Assembly: GCA_001600695.1 (NCBI GenBank)
Contig: BCKQ01000001.1
Span: forward strand, 1,330,722-1,394,721
Length of the DNA: 64,000 bases
Reading direction: 5' to 3'
From: Ascoidea asiatica
Lineage: Eukaryota > Ascomycota > Saccharomycetes > Ascoideales > Ascoideaceae
Part shown: positions 41,564 to 51,373 of the stretch, piece by piece
Layout of the letters: every line of letters begins with the position of its first letter
How positions within the stretch are numbered: position 1 is the stretch's first letter
Position numbers and translations under genes: made by a program
Notes under the pieces: model-generated
What the model was told of the DNA's origin: nothing
Seen by the model: only the letters and a program-made list of their open reading frames with translations
Databases searched by the model: none

Positions 41564-43214
41564 TAATGATGAAACTTTAAGAGTTATAAAAAAACCAACT
41601 GTGAATTCATCTGCTCTTTGGTCTTCTATTATGAATCATAAAACTTCAAGTAGAGATGGTCAAACTCCAAAAAATACTTCTTTAATAATAAATTCTATAA
41701 TATCTTCAGATACAACTAAAGAAACAATAATATCAGATAAAAATATTCAATTAATTTCAAATTTCAATAATAATAAATCAAGACTCTCTTTAGCAAATAA
41801 TACAGCTAATTTAACTTCAAATACCATTAATAATAATAATAATACTGTAGGAAATAATACAATAGATTATACTTTAAATAATCAATCAATTGATTTAAAA
41901 GGTCCTAATTTATTCTTAAATGCTTCTTTCTCATTCTATGGTTTCACAAATCAACAATATAAAACTTTAATACGTGTAATAAATTCTCATGGTGGTGATA
42001 TAATGAGTATAGATGATGAATCTTCATTACCAGATTATATAATTTTACCTTCATATAAAAAAATTAATCATTTACCAAATTTTAATAAAAAAAATTCAAT
42101 TTTAATTACTGAAATGTTTATTGAAAGATGTTTACAATATGATAAAATTAAATTAGATAAATGGGGTTTACCATTTAAAAATATTAATATTTTTAATTCA
42201 ATAAATTTTAAAAATAAATTAAATATATGTTTAACTGGATTTTCTGGTATTGAATTATTACATATTCCAAAATTAATTAATTTAATTGGTTTTAATTATT
42301 CTGATACTTTAAATTCAAAAAAAGATATATTAATTTTAAATACTTCAATTTTAGGTTTATCAATATCTTCAACACCAAATTTATTTTTAACATCATATTC
42401 TAAAGATGTTTTAAATTGTGAAATTAATCAAAATTCAATAACTTCAACAAAAAGTAAAATTTTATTTGCAAAAAAAAATAATATTCCAATTTTAACAAAT
42501 GTTTTTTTATTTGAAATTTTACAAAGAGGTGAATTAGTTAAATATAATGATATAAAATGGTGTATATTTAATCCAAAAGCTGATTTAATTCCTAGAAATT
42601 TAAAAGAAATTTATGAAACTATTGAAAAAAGTAAATTAAATAATTCAAAAAATACTTTTAATTTTAATTTAAATCTGAAAAATGTAAATTTAAATATTCA
42701 TAATACTAATGGAAGTAATAATAATAGACCTTTATTAAATAAACGACATGAAAATTCAATTGAAATACCTGGGAAAATAAAATTACCTTCACCAAGAACA
42801 GATATTAATAGATTTACAAGAATACGAGGGAAAGCATCAGAATCTGCATTATCAACAAATTCCAATATTCCTTTAAAAAGTGATAATGAAAATGAAAATG
42901 AAAATGACAATGAAAATGACAATGATAATGATAATAATGAAAGTGAAATTTTAAATAATGAAAATATTAATCAAGATAGAAATGAAATTGGAAATGGAAT
43001 TGGAAATTTAAATGAAAAATTTTTTGCAACACAAGTTGTTTATGCAGATAAAGAAGAAAATATACTAAATGAAGAAAATAATGAATCATTTAAAACTACA
43101 ATTAATAATTCAAAAATTGATATAAATATATCTAGTTCTAATAATAAAAATATTAAAAGGAAATATAATAAAAGAGGTAGACCAAGAAAGAAAATTATAG
43201 AAAATGAGATATAA
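40658..43214 (+). CDS. DPB11: BRCT-repeat replication initiation protein Dpb11; one intron
   Basis: Dpb11 binds phosphorylated Sld2/Sld3 to start replication and activates the Mec1 checkpoint. The long frame begins inside BRCT1; splicing restores the start. Exon 1 is 40658-40708 (MFKGVKFCCTSVASDVR), the intron 40709-40856, exon 2 40857-43214, giving 802 residues (S. cerevisiae 764). BRCT1 lies at about 1-95 with MGGSYCNNL and VNILIVG. BRCT2 lies at about 110-190 with WGIPVLHPLWV. BRCT3 is near 365-440 (FSFYGFTNQQYK, INSHGGDIM) and BRCT4 near 470-560. The C-terminus is acidic and ends with an AT-hook-like KRGRPRKK. Linkers hold Leu-Lys-Asn repeats and poly-Asn. Confidence 0.93.
40709..40856 (+). 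other. Intron of DPB11
   Basis: A 148-nt intron: donor GTATGT (40709-40714), branch TATTAAC (40814-40820), acceptor AAG ending at 40856, phase 0. It contains an alternating AT inverted repeat and T runs. Confidence 0.88.
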
Positions 43215-43370
43215 TTAATAAAATTTTATTAATATAAATTTTAGGTACATTTAATTCAATAATTTTATAGAACATTTATATAGTTTTTTTTTTATAATTA
43301 TAATAATTATTTTTATGAAAAATAGTTAATGAACATTAATTTATATTATATATTTAACCATTATTTTTGG

Positions 43371-43420
43371 AAAAGAAAAGAAAAGAAAAGAAAAGAAAAG
43401 AAAAGAAAAGAAAAGAAAAG
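43371..43420. repeat. (AAAAG)10 microsatellite
   Basis: Ten exact pentamers in the 272-bp convergent spacer between DPB11 and PAF1. Confidence 0.95.
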
Positions 43421-43486
43421 AGAAAAGTAAATTAGATTAGAAAAAAATATAAAAGAAAGGTAAGTAAGAATGAGAATTGAGAGATA

Positions 43487-45184
43487 TTAAACTTCACCTT
43501 CAGATACTTCACTTTCTAATTCATCATCAATATTTGCATCTGTAGTTTCTTGAATATTTTCATTTTTAATTTCATTTTCAATTTCATTTTCATCTTTAAT
43601 ATCTTGATCATTTAAATTTCTAATATCGCCAATATCAAATTCAGAATCAAAATAACTTTTTAAATTATCTCTTTGAGATAATTCATCATTTGTTGGTTCT
43701 CTAATTTTTAAATTTATAATATCAGTATTTGAAGATCTTGCAGTTTCAATTAATTGAGGATTAACTCTTCTTCTTTTTAAATCAATTTTTTTATCATCTA
43801 AAGGTATAAAATAAGCCTTATTATCTAATTTTGAAAAAGATAATTTAATTGCAGGAAATTTTTTATTTCTTAAATTTTTTCTTTTATTTAAATTATTATT
43901 TAAATTATTATTATTTAAATTATTATTATTTGATTGAGTTATATTTGATAAATCATAATCTCTAATTCTATTAAATTTATAAATTTGATCATTTTCTAAA
44001 TTAAGATAATTTGAATTTGTTGAATTTAATAAATTATTTAAATTTTTTGAATTTTTTAAATTATTTAAAGTGAAAAAAGACATCCATTCATCACCATCTT
44101 GTAAAGTAACAGGTTTAAAAATAGAAGTATTTAAAATTGGATTATTATTAATATTATTGTTATTGTTGTTGTTGGAGTTATTATTAATTGATCTTGAGAT
44201 TGAAGAAGAACCAGTAAATTTTATATGAATATATGGTTGATCTAATGAATTTATATCAGGTAAAATTTCCCAAATTTTTTTTGGTTTTAATCTTTTTTTA
44301 GTTGGATGTTTTAAAATTTTAAAATTATTTGATAAATTTGAAGAAATTTCAAAAGTTTTTTCAACTGAATTTAAAATTGAAATTGGATCAGTTTTTTCAA
44401 TATCATCATTAATAATTTTTGAAATAGATAAATTATTTCTTTTATTTTTATTTAAAGATTTATTTAAAGATTTATTTAAAGATTTATTTTTATTAATAAT
44501 AATTTGATTTTGATTATTAAGTTTAATTTTATTTTTATTTATGAATAAATTTTTAACACTTGAAGTATATTCAGTTCTTCTTAAGAAACTTACTGGTTTT
44601 ATAGGTTTTAATTTATTATTATTATTAATGTTATTAAAATCTATTGAAGTTAAAGTTGAATTTGAATTTGAATTAGAATTGGAGATATTATTATTAGATA
44701 TTGATAAATCATTATTATTATTAATATTACTTTCATTTGATATTTCATTTGACATTTCATTTATCATTGATTGTTGTTTAATAATTTCATCATCAATTAA
44801 TAAAGAAATATTTGGATCTCTTAAAAGAGCTTTATCTTTTGGATGTAAAGGAAAAGAATGAAGATTATTATTATTATTATTTGACAGATTATTATCAATT
44901 GGAATTGGAGGTAATGGAAATAAAGAATCATAATTATTATTTAAATTTTCAGTAAATGAACCTGGACATAAAGTTAAATCTAAAGGTAAATTTATATTTG
45001 AATCAATTGGTATTAAATTTGTGAAATTTTTTCTTCTAAATATTGAAGTTAAAATATTATCAGAAGTTAATATTGAAAGATTTGATTTTGAAGAATAATT
45101 TAATAATTTTGGTGGACATGGTGGTGGTGGTAAATCATTTTGATATCTAATTTTTGCAATATAATCTTGTCTTTGTCTTGACAT
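43487..45184 (-). CDS. PAF1: Paf1, RNA polymerase II-associated elongation factor
   Basis: Paf1 is the scaffold of the Paf1 complex, which supports transcription elongation and H2B ubiquitination. 565 residues (S. cerevisiae 445). The N-terminus MSRQRQDYIAKIRYQNDLPPPPCPPKLL... is the family signature (first 12 residues shown: MSRQRQDYIAKI). LRDPNISLL near 120 and SFLRRTEYTSS near 205 are conserved blocks. The middle is broken by Asn and Leu-Asn-Lys repeats. The C-terminus is strongly acidic, as usual. ATG at 45184. Its partner in histone ubiquitin turnover, SGF11, is also in this window, but at a distance. Confidence 0.94.
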   Translation of the reverse strand: MSRQRQDYIAKIRYQNDLPPPPCPPKLLNYSSKSNLSILTSDNILTSIFRRKNFTNLIPIDSNINLPLDLTLCPGSFTENLNNNYDSLFPLPPIPIDNNLSNNNNNNLHSFPLHPKDKALLRDPNISLLIDDEIIKQQSMINEMSNEISNESNINNNNDLSISNNNISNSNSNSNSTLTSIDFNNINNNNKLKPIKPVSFLRRTEYTSSVKNLFINKNKIKLNNQNQIIINKNKSLNKSLNKSLNKNKRNNLSISKIINDDIEKTDPISILNSVEKTFEISSNLSNNFKILKHPTKKRLKPKKIWEILPDINSLDQPYIHIKFTGSSSISRSINNNSNNNNNNNINNNPILNTSIFKPVTLQDGDEWMSFFTLNNLKNSKNLNNLLNSTNSNYLNLENDQIYKFNRIRDYDLSNITQSNNNNLNNNNLNNNLNKRKNLRNKKFPAIKLSFSKLDNKAYFIPLDDKKIDLKRRRVNPQLIETARSSNTDIINLKIREPTNDELSQRDNLKSYFDSEFDIGDIRNLNDQDIKDENEIENEIKNENIQETTDANIDDELESEVSEGEV

Positions 45185-45937
45185 TATGAATTGAAGATAA
45201 TATTTATTGATATTAATTGAGAATGATTGAAATATTGATGATTGTTATATAATCTTATTGATGTTATTATCTTTAAGTTATTATTATTGTTTATATAAGT
45301 GAAAATACTCCCAGGGCAGGTTTGAAATTGAAAATAATAAAACGTGACACGTGATGCCGCACCTGACCTGCGCGGAAGTATGAAAAAAGGCCTTGGTACA
45401 CTAATTCAATAAAGAGCGTTGTTTCAGCGCGATGAGACAAAAGTGCTCGTACCGTGCTGGAAGTGTCAGGTGCGCTGTACGAGAGTCGGAAGTAGGAAAA
45501 CAAGAAGTTGGCCGTGGCACGTGACTTGGCAAGATGAGTGTTCGTGTGGCCAGCTTGTTGTTCTTTCTTTTCTGCTACAACGATAAAATAGAACTTGATA
45601 ACGGCTTTGATAATAGCTTAGATAATTGCCTGTGTAAAGTGCCTGTGTAAAGTGCCTGTCGTTTCTTCTTCTGTTTGCCTTCCGTGGATTCTCTGCAAAT
45701 ACTTTTCATATTCTATTTTATTCATTTTATTTCATTCATTTTATTTCATTCATTTTATTTCATTATTTTATTTCATTATTTTATTTCATTATTTTATATT
45801 TCATTATTGTATATTTCATTATCTATTTAGTTCTAAATACTTGATAAAGATATATAAATAACTATATTCACTCTTCAAAGAAATTAAGCCATATACAATA
45901 TATTTCTTTGCTTATATATATAATATAATATTTCAAA
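45185..45937. promoter_or_regulatory. Divergent PAF1/PHO88 promoter with a GC-richer island
   Basis: 753 bp. A sharply GC-richer island spans about 45300-45670. It contains two CACGTG boxes (45348-45353 and 45518-45523) and an inverted pair, GCACCTGAC (45359-45367) and GTCAGGTGC (45465-45473). Downstream are repeated TTTCATTATTTTA units (about 45710-45810). Open frames here are not believed. Confidence 0.6.
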
Positions 45938-46504
45938 ATGAATCCAGCTATAACAAATTTAGTAATGATGCTTGGTATGATGCAAGTATCAAAAAGATTA
46001 GATTGGGAAAATCCAGATACTATATTATATGTTAGAATTTTATATACATCATGTACATTATTAACATTTTCAATTTATTTATTTACAAGATTAAAAATTA
46101 TTAAAAAAAATGATTTAACAACTTTAAAATATTTTACAGAACCAAATAAAATGTCTGGAGAAACTGAAGGTAAATTAATTATTACTACAATTAAAGAATA
46201 TGATTTAGAACAAATTAATTCTCAAATTAAAGGAATTTTTACTGGTTTAGCAATGATGGCTTTTATGCATTTATATATGAAATATGCAAATCCATTATTA
46301 ATGCAAAGTATTTCTCCAGTTAAATCTGCTTTAGAATCAAATATTGTTAAAATTCATTTATTTAATAAACCTGCAATTGGTGATTTATCAAGACCTTTTA
46401 AAACTGCTGGAATGTTTGGTATGGGTTCTGATTCAATTAAAACTGATAAAGAAACAATTACAAAAGCTGAAACTTCTGGTTCTGGTGGTGTCAAAGAAGA
46501 ATAA
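45938..46504 (+). CDS. PHO88: Pho88/Snd3, ER membrane targeting factor
   Basis: Pho88 (Snd3) is an ER membrane protein of the SRP-independent SND targeting route; it was first found through effects on phosphate uptake. 188 residues, the same as S. cerevisiae. Family blocks: MNPAITNLVMMLGMMQVSKR at the start, a membrane span at about 28-50, NDLTTLKYF, a second hydrophobic stretch at about 110-128, and NPLLMQSISPVKSALE followed by KIHLFNKPAIGDL. No intron. ATG at 45938. Confidence 0.98.
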   Translation: MNPAITNLVMMLGMMQVSKRLDWENPDTILYVRILYTSCTLLTFSIYLFTRLKIIKKNDLTTLKYFTEPNKMSGETEGKLIITTIKEYDLEQINSQIKGIFTGLAMMAFMHLYMKYANPLLMQSISPVKSALESNIVKIHLFNKPAIGDLSRPFKTAGMFGMGSDSIKTDKETITKAETSGSGGVKEE

Positions 46505-46947
46505 TTACCTACCTACTTACTACTCTTTAATAAACAATAATCATCAATCAATTAATCAATTAATCAATTAATCAATTAATCAATTAATTATTATTTCTTT
46601 TTGTAAAATTCAAACCTGCTGACTCAGCGCTGACTCAGCCATTTCTTTTCTTTTTTTACTTTTCACTTCCGACCGTTCCGAGCAACAACATTCCGAGCGT
46701 CACCTGACCACACCGCCTGTGGATAGGAGCAAGTCATTTCGACCAGCAACTGTCCAAATCAAGCCACTTTCTTATATTCATTCACATTCATTCACATTCA
46801 TTCATATTTATACCCTTTTTATACCCTTTTTATTTACTTCTTTATTTATTTCTTATTCATTCAATCAATCAATTAATCAATCAATCAATCAATTATTATC
46901 TTATTAATCAATTCATTCAAATATATCAATTCATTCATATCACAAAA
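46505..46947. promoter_or_regulatory. Spacer with Gcn4-like tandem sites and simple repeats
   Basis: 443 bp between PHO88 and the ankyrin-dilute gene. It holds a period-8 repeat of ATCAATTA (46546-46590), a GC-richer island at 46610-46745, TCACCTGACC (46700-46709), repeated TTCATTCACA units near 46780-46805 and ATCA repeats near 46865-46895. Confidence 0.55.
46618..46639. promoter_or_regulatory. Exact tandem pair of GCTGACTCAGC
   Basis: Two head-to-tail copies of an 11-mer, each with a central TGACTCA (Gcn4/AP-1 core) in a palindromic context. They lie about 310 bp upstream of the ankyrin-dilute gene start. Confidence 0.65.
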
Positions 46948-49875
46948 ATGAATTTGGATTCTTGGACTTCAAAAAATATTACAAATGATTTATCTAATAA
47001 CTTATCAAATAACTTATCAAATAACTTATCAAATAATATTACAAATTTAAATTTTATAAAAAATTTTGATAAATTATCAACAATTATCAATTCAACAAAT
47101 TCAATTAATAAATTAATTGAAAAAAATAATTTAAATAATTTAAATTTAATTAATATTAAAGATTATTCAAATGATCAAATTTTAATAAAATTAATTCATC
47201 TTTTAATTAATAAAAATTTTATTGAATTTAAAAAAATTTTATCATATTTAAATAATTATTCAAATATTTTAAAATTTAATATTAATGATTATGATTCAAA
47301 TAATTTAACTTTATTAATATATTTAATATATTTTTTAAAAATTTTAAATTTAAATTATCAAATTAATAAAAATAATGAAAATAATGAAATTTCAATTGAT
47401 TTATTAAAATTAATTTTAAATTTTAAAAATATTGATATTAATAAACCTGATAAAATTTTAAATATAAATTTTACTCCATTAATGTGGTCAATATATTTAA
47501 ATGATTCATATTTAGTTAATCAATTAATTACTTTAAGTAATAATAAACTTAATATAAATTATAAAAATATATATAATAAATCTGCTTTTGATTTAATTAA
47601 ACCAGATTCTGAAATTTATGATTTAATTATACCTTTTAAACAACAATCAATTACTCAATCCATTTCTCAATCCATTTCTCAATCCATTTCTCAATCCATT
47701 TCTCAATCTGAATTTCAATTTAATGAATTCAATGATAATAATGTCAATAATGTCAATAATATCAATAATATCAATAGTAATTCAAAGAGTAGTCATTTTA
47801 GAACTCAATCTGAAACTTCATTTTTAGATGATATAAATTATTCAGATTTTAATGATAAATTAAAATTACAAACTGTTTCTATAAAAACTTCATTATTAAA
47901 TAATATTAATTTAAATATAAATGATGATGATGATTTATTTAAATCTTCAAATTTAAATAATTTAAATAATAATTTAAATAATAATTTATTATTTGATTTT
48001 ATAAATACATTACCAAATGAATTTATAAAATTTAATGTTTATAATATTCCAAATTTTTTAGATTTAATATTTAAAATTAAATATATTAATTCAAAATATT
48101 CTTATAATTCAATTATTCCAGCTTCAATTTTTTTTCAATTAATTAGATATAGTTGGAATAAATTAAATAATTATTCATTAACTGAAAATATAATAAAATT
48201 ATTTATAAATAGATTATATTTAATTATTAATCCAAAACAAAATGATATAGTTTTAATAAGTTATTGGTTAAGTTGTATAAATTTTTTATATTATTATTTA
48301 TTAAAAGATAATTCAAATTTTTTTAAATTTAATCCTAATTTCTTACAAAATTTTATTAATATTATTCAAAAATTAATTCAACAATTAAGTTTATCAATTA
48401 ATAATAGATTATTAAATATTTTAGATTCATGTTTATTAGATTATAATTCAATTCCAATTTTAAATAAAAAAAAAATAATTTTTAAAGATGAATGGAATTT
48501 TTTTTTAAATAATAATAATAATAATGATAAAGAGAAAGAAAAAGAAAAAGAAAAAGAAAAAAAAGAAAATTTTCAAGAAATTTTAAATTTTTTATATCCA
48601 CCAAATATTAATGAACAAATTAAACCATCACCAATAAAAATTATTGAAATTTTAGAAGCTTTAATTTATGTATTTAAATTACATAATTTAAATAATTTAT
48701 TTTTAAAAAAAACTTTAGAAATAATTTTTAATTTTATAAATTGTAAAATTTTTAATAAAATTTTAATTAATAAAAAAAAAAAATATTTAAATAGATCAAT
48801 TGCAATTCAAATTAGATTAAATTTTAGTTATATTGAAGATTGGATAAGAAATATAAGTTTAAAATTAGATAAAGAAGATAAAGAAATTTTAAATAATAAT
48901 CAAATTTATAATTTTAATGAATTTAAAAAAGATATTTTAATTAATAATCCAGATAATTTAATAAATTATGAAATTAAATTAAATAATATTACTAGATTTA
49001 AAGATAGTAAGATTATTAAAGAGAAAGAGCTTATTGAAAAAGAAGCAAATTATTATTCAGATTTTTATTATTTAAGTTTAAATGAAATTTCTAGATATAA
49101 TTTTAAGAATTTATTTAATTTATTAGAATTTTTACAAGTTTTAACAATGAATATTAAAGATGAAAATGAATTAATGAGTATAATAAATGAAATGAGAAAT
49201 TTAAGTTATAAAGAAATAATAAGAATAATTAAGAATTATAGATATGAAATAAATGAAGATAAAATTTGTAAGAAATTAATTAAAAAAATTATTGAATTAA
49301 GTGAAATTTTTGAATTAAATTATAAAAGGAATAAATTTATTCATTTTAAAAATAATAATAATAATTATGATAATAATAATAAAATTGAAGAAAAAAATGA
49401 AATTTATTTAGATGAATATTATAAAATTAATGAAATTTTAATTTGTTTACCAAGTAAAAGTGAATTAATTAATAAATATGGAGCTGGAATTGGAGGTATA
49501 AATAAAGAAAATTTAATAAAATTTCAACCAAATATACCAATTGATATAAGAGATTTAATTGATGAAATTTATGATAAAGAGAATGAAAGATTAAATGATG
49601 GAGAATATAATGATAATGAAGATTATGATATTGGAAATGATATTGGAAATGAAAATGAAAATGAAAATGAAATTGAAATTGATAATAATCGAAATGATAA
49701 TAAATTGAATGAAAAATTAAATGGAAATGAAAATTTATTTAATGATCTTAAAGAACCAGATTCTGCAGCTTATAAAACATGGAATGGTAAATATGAAAAT
49801 GATAATAATGATAATAATGGTAATAATACTGGTAATAAGAAAAGTAATGAAGAATTTGATTTCAATCCATGGTAA
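46948..49875 (+). CDS. Ankyrin plus dilute (DIL)-domain protein
   Basis: 975 residues with extreme AT-rich codons. An ankyrin-like part lies at about 65-230 (FTPLMWSIYLNDSYLV near 174). A Ser-Ile-Ser-Gln repeat follows near 235-250. A DIL-type domain spans about 350-640: ISYWLSCINFLYYYLL, a poly-Lys/Glu insert, and LNRSIAIQIRLNFSYIEDWIR, the last being typical of the myosin V cargo-binding (dilute) fold. The C-terminal third is charged and acidic and ends EEFDFNPW. Fungal ankyrin-DIL proteins of this layout exist (for example in fission yeast), but I know of no clear S. cerevisiae counterpart. A role in vesicle or cytoskeletal contacts is inference. ATG at 46948. Confidence 0.75.
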   Translation: MNLDSWTSKNITNDLSNNLSNNLSNNLSNNITNLNFIKNFDKLSTIINSTNSINKLIEKNNLNNLNLINIKDYSNDQILIKLIHLLINKNFIEFKKILSYLNNYSNILKFNINDYDSNNLTLLIYLIYFLKILNLNYQINKNNENNEISIDLLKLILNFKNIDINKPDKILNINFTPLMWSIYLNDSYLVNQLITLSNNKLNINYKNIYNKSAFDLIKPDSEIYDLIIPFKQQSITQSISQSISQSISQSISQSEFQFNEFNDNNVNNVNNINNINSNSKSSHFRTQSETSFLDDINYSDFNDKLKLQTVSIKTSLLNNINLNINDDDDLFKSSNLNNLNNNLNNNLLFDFINTLPNEFIKFNVYNIPNFLDLIFKIKYINSKYSYNSIIPASIFFQLIRYSWNKLNNYSLTENIIKLFINRLYLIINPKQNDIVLISYWLSCINFLYYYLLKDNSNFFKFNPNFLQNFINIIQKLIQQLSLSINNRLLNILDSCLLDYNSIPILNKKKIIFKDEWNFFLNNNNNNDKEKEKEKEKEKKENFQEILNFLYPPNINEQIKPSPIKIIEILEALIYVFKLHNLNNLFLKKTLEIIFNFINCKIFNKILINKKKKYLNRSIAIQIRLNFSYIEDWIRNISLKLDKEDKEILNNNQIYNFNEFKKDILINNPDNLINYEIKLNNITRFKDSKIIKEKELIEKEANYYSDFYYLSLNEISRYNFKNLFNLLEFLQVLTMNIKDENELMSIINEMRNLSYKEIIRIIKNYRYEINEDKICKKLIKKIIELSEIFELNYKRNKFIHFKNNNNNYDNNNKIEEKNEIYLDEYYKINEILICLPSKSELINKYGAGIGGINKENLIKFQPNIPIDIRDLIDEIYDKENERLNDGEYNDNEDYDIGNDIGNENENENEIEIDNNRNDNKLNEKLNGNENLFNDLKEPDSAAYKTWNGKYENDNNDNNGNNTGNKKSNEEFDFNPW

Positions 49876-51373
49876 ATTAACATAATAATATAAAGAAGAT
49901 ACAGAAGATACAGAAGATACAGAATATACTACCAGTAGTATATGGTTAAAGTATGGTTAATAGTCTATAATAATTAATGTTATTCTTATATTTATTTGAC
50001 ACATTCTGCAATCCATTGATCCGAAGCGAAAGAGGAAGAAAAGAAAGAATTTGAAAAAGAAGTTGAAAAAGAAGTTGAAAAGAGAATAAAGAATAAAGAA
50101 TAAAGAATCTGATAATACTAGTAAGTAATACAAGTAATACAAGTAATACAAGTAAGTAATTGAGTGATGTTACCCCAAATTATATTCTCTAAGGATTAAG
50201 TCTCTGAGGGTGTTAGCACTCTGCGCTCTTATCCGTGGATAATAATGATTTATTTCCTTTGAAGAAGAGTAATAACACGCTTTCCCCAGATTATACAGTA
50301 TAAATCACTACTGTATCAATTACAAAAGTGACAGGTCAGGTGACGGTGACCGGCTGGCGAGTGGTTGGAGTTGACACGCGCTGTCACTGGCTGACGGGCA
50401 CACGGAGTCCCTCCAAAGCATACAAAGCAAGCACGGTCCGAGCATCTCGGATCAAAACTATCCATGGCAACCAATTTTAATTACTGGTAATTTAATCAAT
50501 GGGTAATCCTGCAACAAGGATTTAAAACCATGGTTTCCCGGTCTCACTCCAGTAACCATAATTGCACTATAGACTCTTTTTTTTTTTTTTTAATTTTAGA
50601 AAATGATAAACTTTTTGTAAAAAATGGCTGCAAGTAACGCACATGCTAAGTTGTGGGGTACGTCACCAGACATGCTTTGGGTGGTATTGGTGTACGCTCC
50701 AAAGCCGCGATGCACGTGTGGACACATGCCAAGCTGGCTCCTCCACAAAGTTAAAGTTAAACTCCACAGCCCGGAGGCAGTCCAATCAGCGTGCAGTATT
50801 ACTCACTGACACCAAATCAAATTTAATATTACTCAAGATTCTATTACTACATTTGAGATTTCGTACTGCAGTCTTTGTTCTTGTGTTACTGCAACTAGTT
50901 GAAGTTCGAATCAGACCATGATTGAATGCAGTGATCTCTGATTTTGAGTCTGAAGAGAGATTTAATGTTGAGTCTCAGTTCTGGTGTTTGAGTCAGTTTT
51001 GTTCAGTTTCCTCCTGCCAGTCCGCCAATGATGGCAGTTCCTTCACTCTTTCACTCTTTCACTCTTTTATTACTGTATTAACTAAAACGTTTTTATTCTT
51101 TTACAAATCTCTTATAAGTCTAATTTATTCCAATCTTGTTTTTATCTTATTTTTATCTTATTTTTATCTTATTTTTATCTTACTTCATATAATCTCAATT
51201 GAGTACAATTCATATTAACTACTGTTGTATATAAACCATCAATATTCCTTCTGATTTTAAATATTTCTTATTATCTTATTTTCTAAGTTACTAATAATAT
51301 TTTCATTTTTTACTTAACCGCCGATACAATCTTTGATTCAATTTATTATTACTTATTTATTCACTTATTTATA
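49876..51373. promoter_or_regulatory. Long spacer with GC-richer island upstream of the Cat8-like gene
   Basis: 1.5 kb without a convincing gene. Seen: GATACAGAA repeats (49898-49925), AAGTAATAC repeats near 50120-50150, a GC-richer island (about 50200-50800) with GGTCAGGTGA (50334-50343), TCCGAG-CAT-CTCGGA (50437-50451) and CACGTG (50713-50718), then TCACTCTT and TTATCTTATTT repeats near 51040-51180. Small frames at 50624-51218 lack protein-like features. Confidence 0.5.

Noticed and set aside
45291-45503. 70-codon minus-strand frame in the PAF1/PHO88 spacer
   Set aside because: It is open because the island is GC-richer; no family resemblance and it overlaps promoter motifs.
50890-50930. 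B-box-like GTTCGAATC suggesting a tRNA
   Set aside because: Flanking bases do not pair as a T stem and no upstream A box or acceptor stem fits.
50624-51218. Three small plus-strand frames before the Cat8-like gene
   Set aside because: They overlap each other in different frames and show no domain or conserved pattern.
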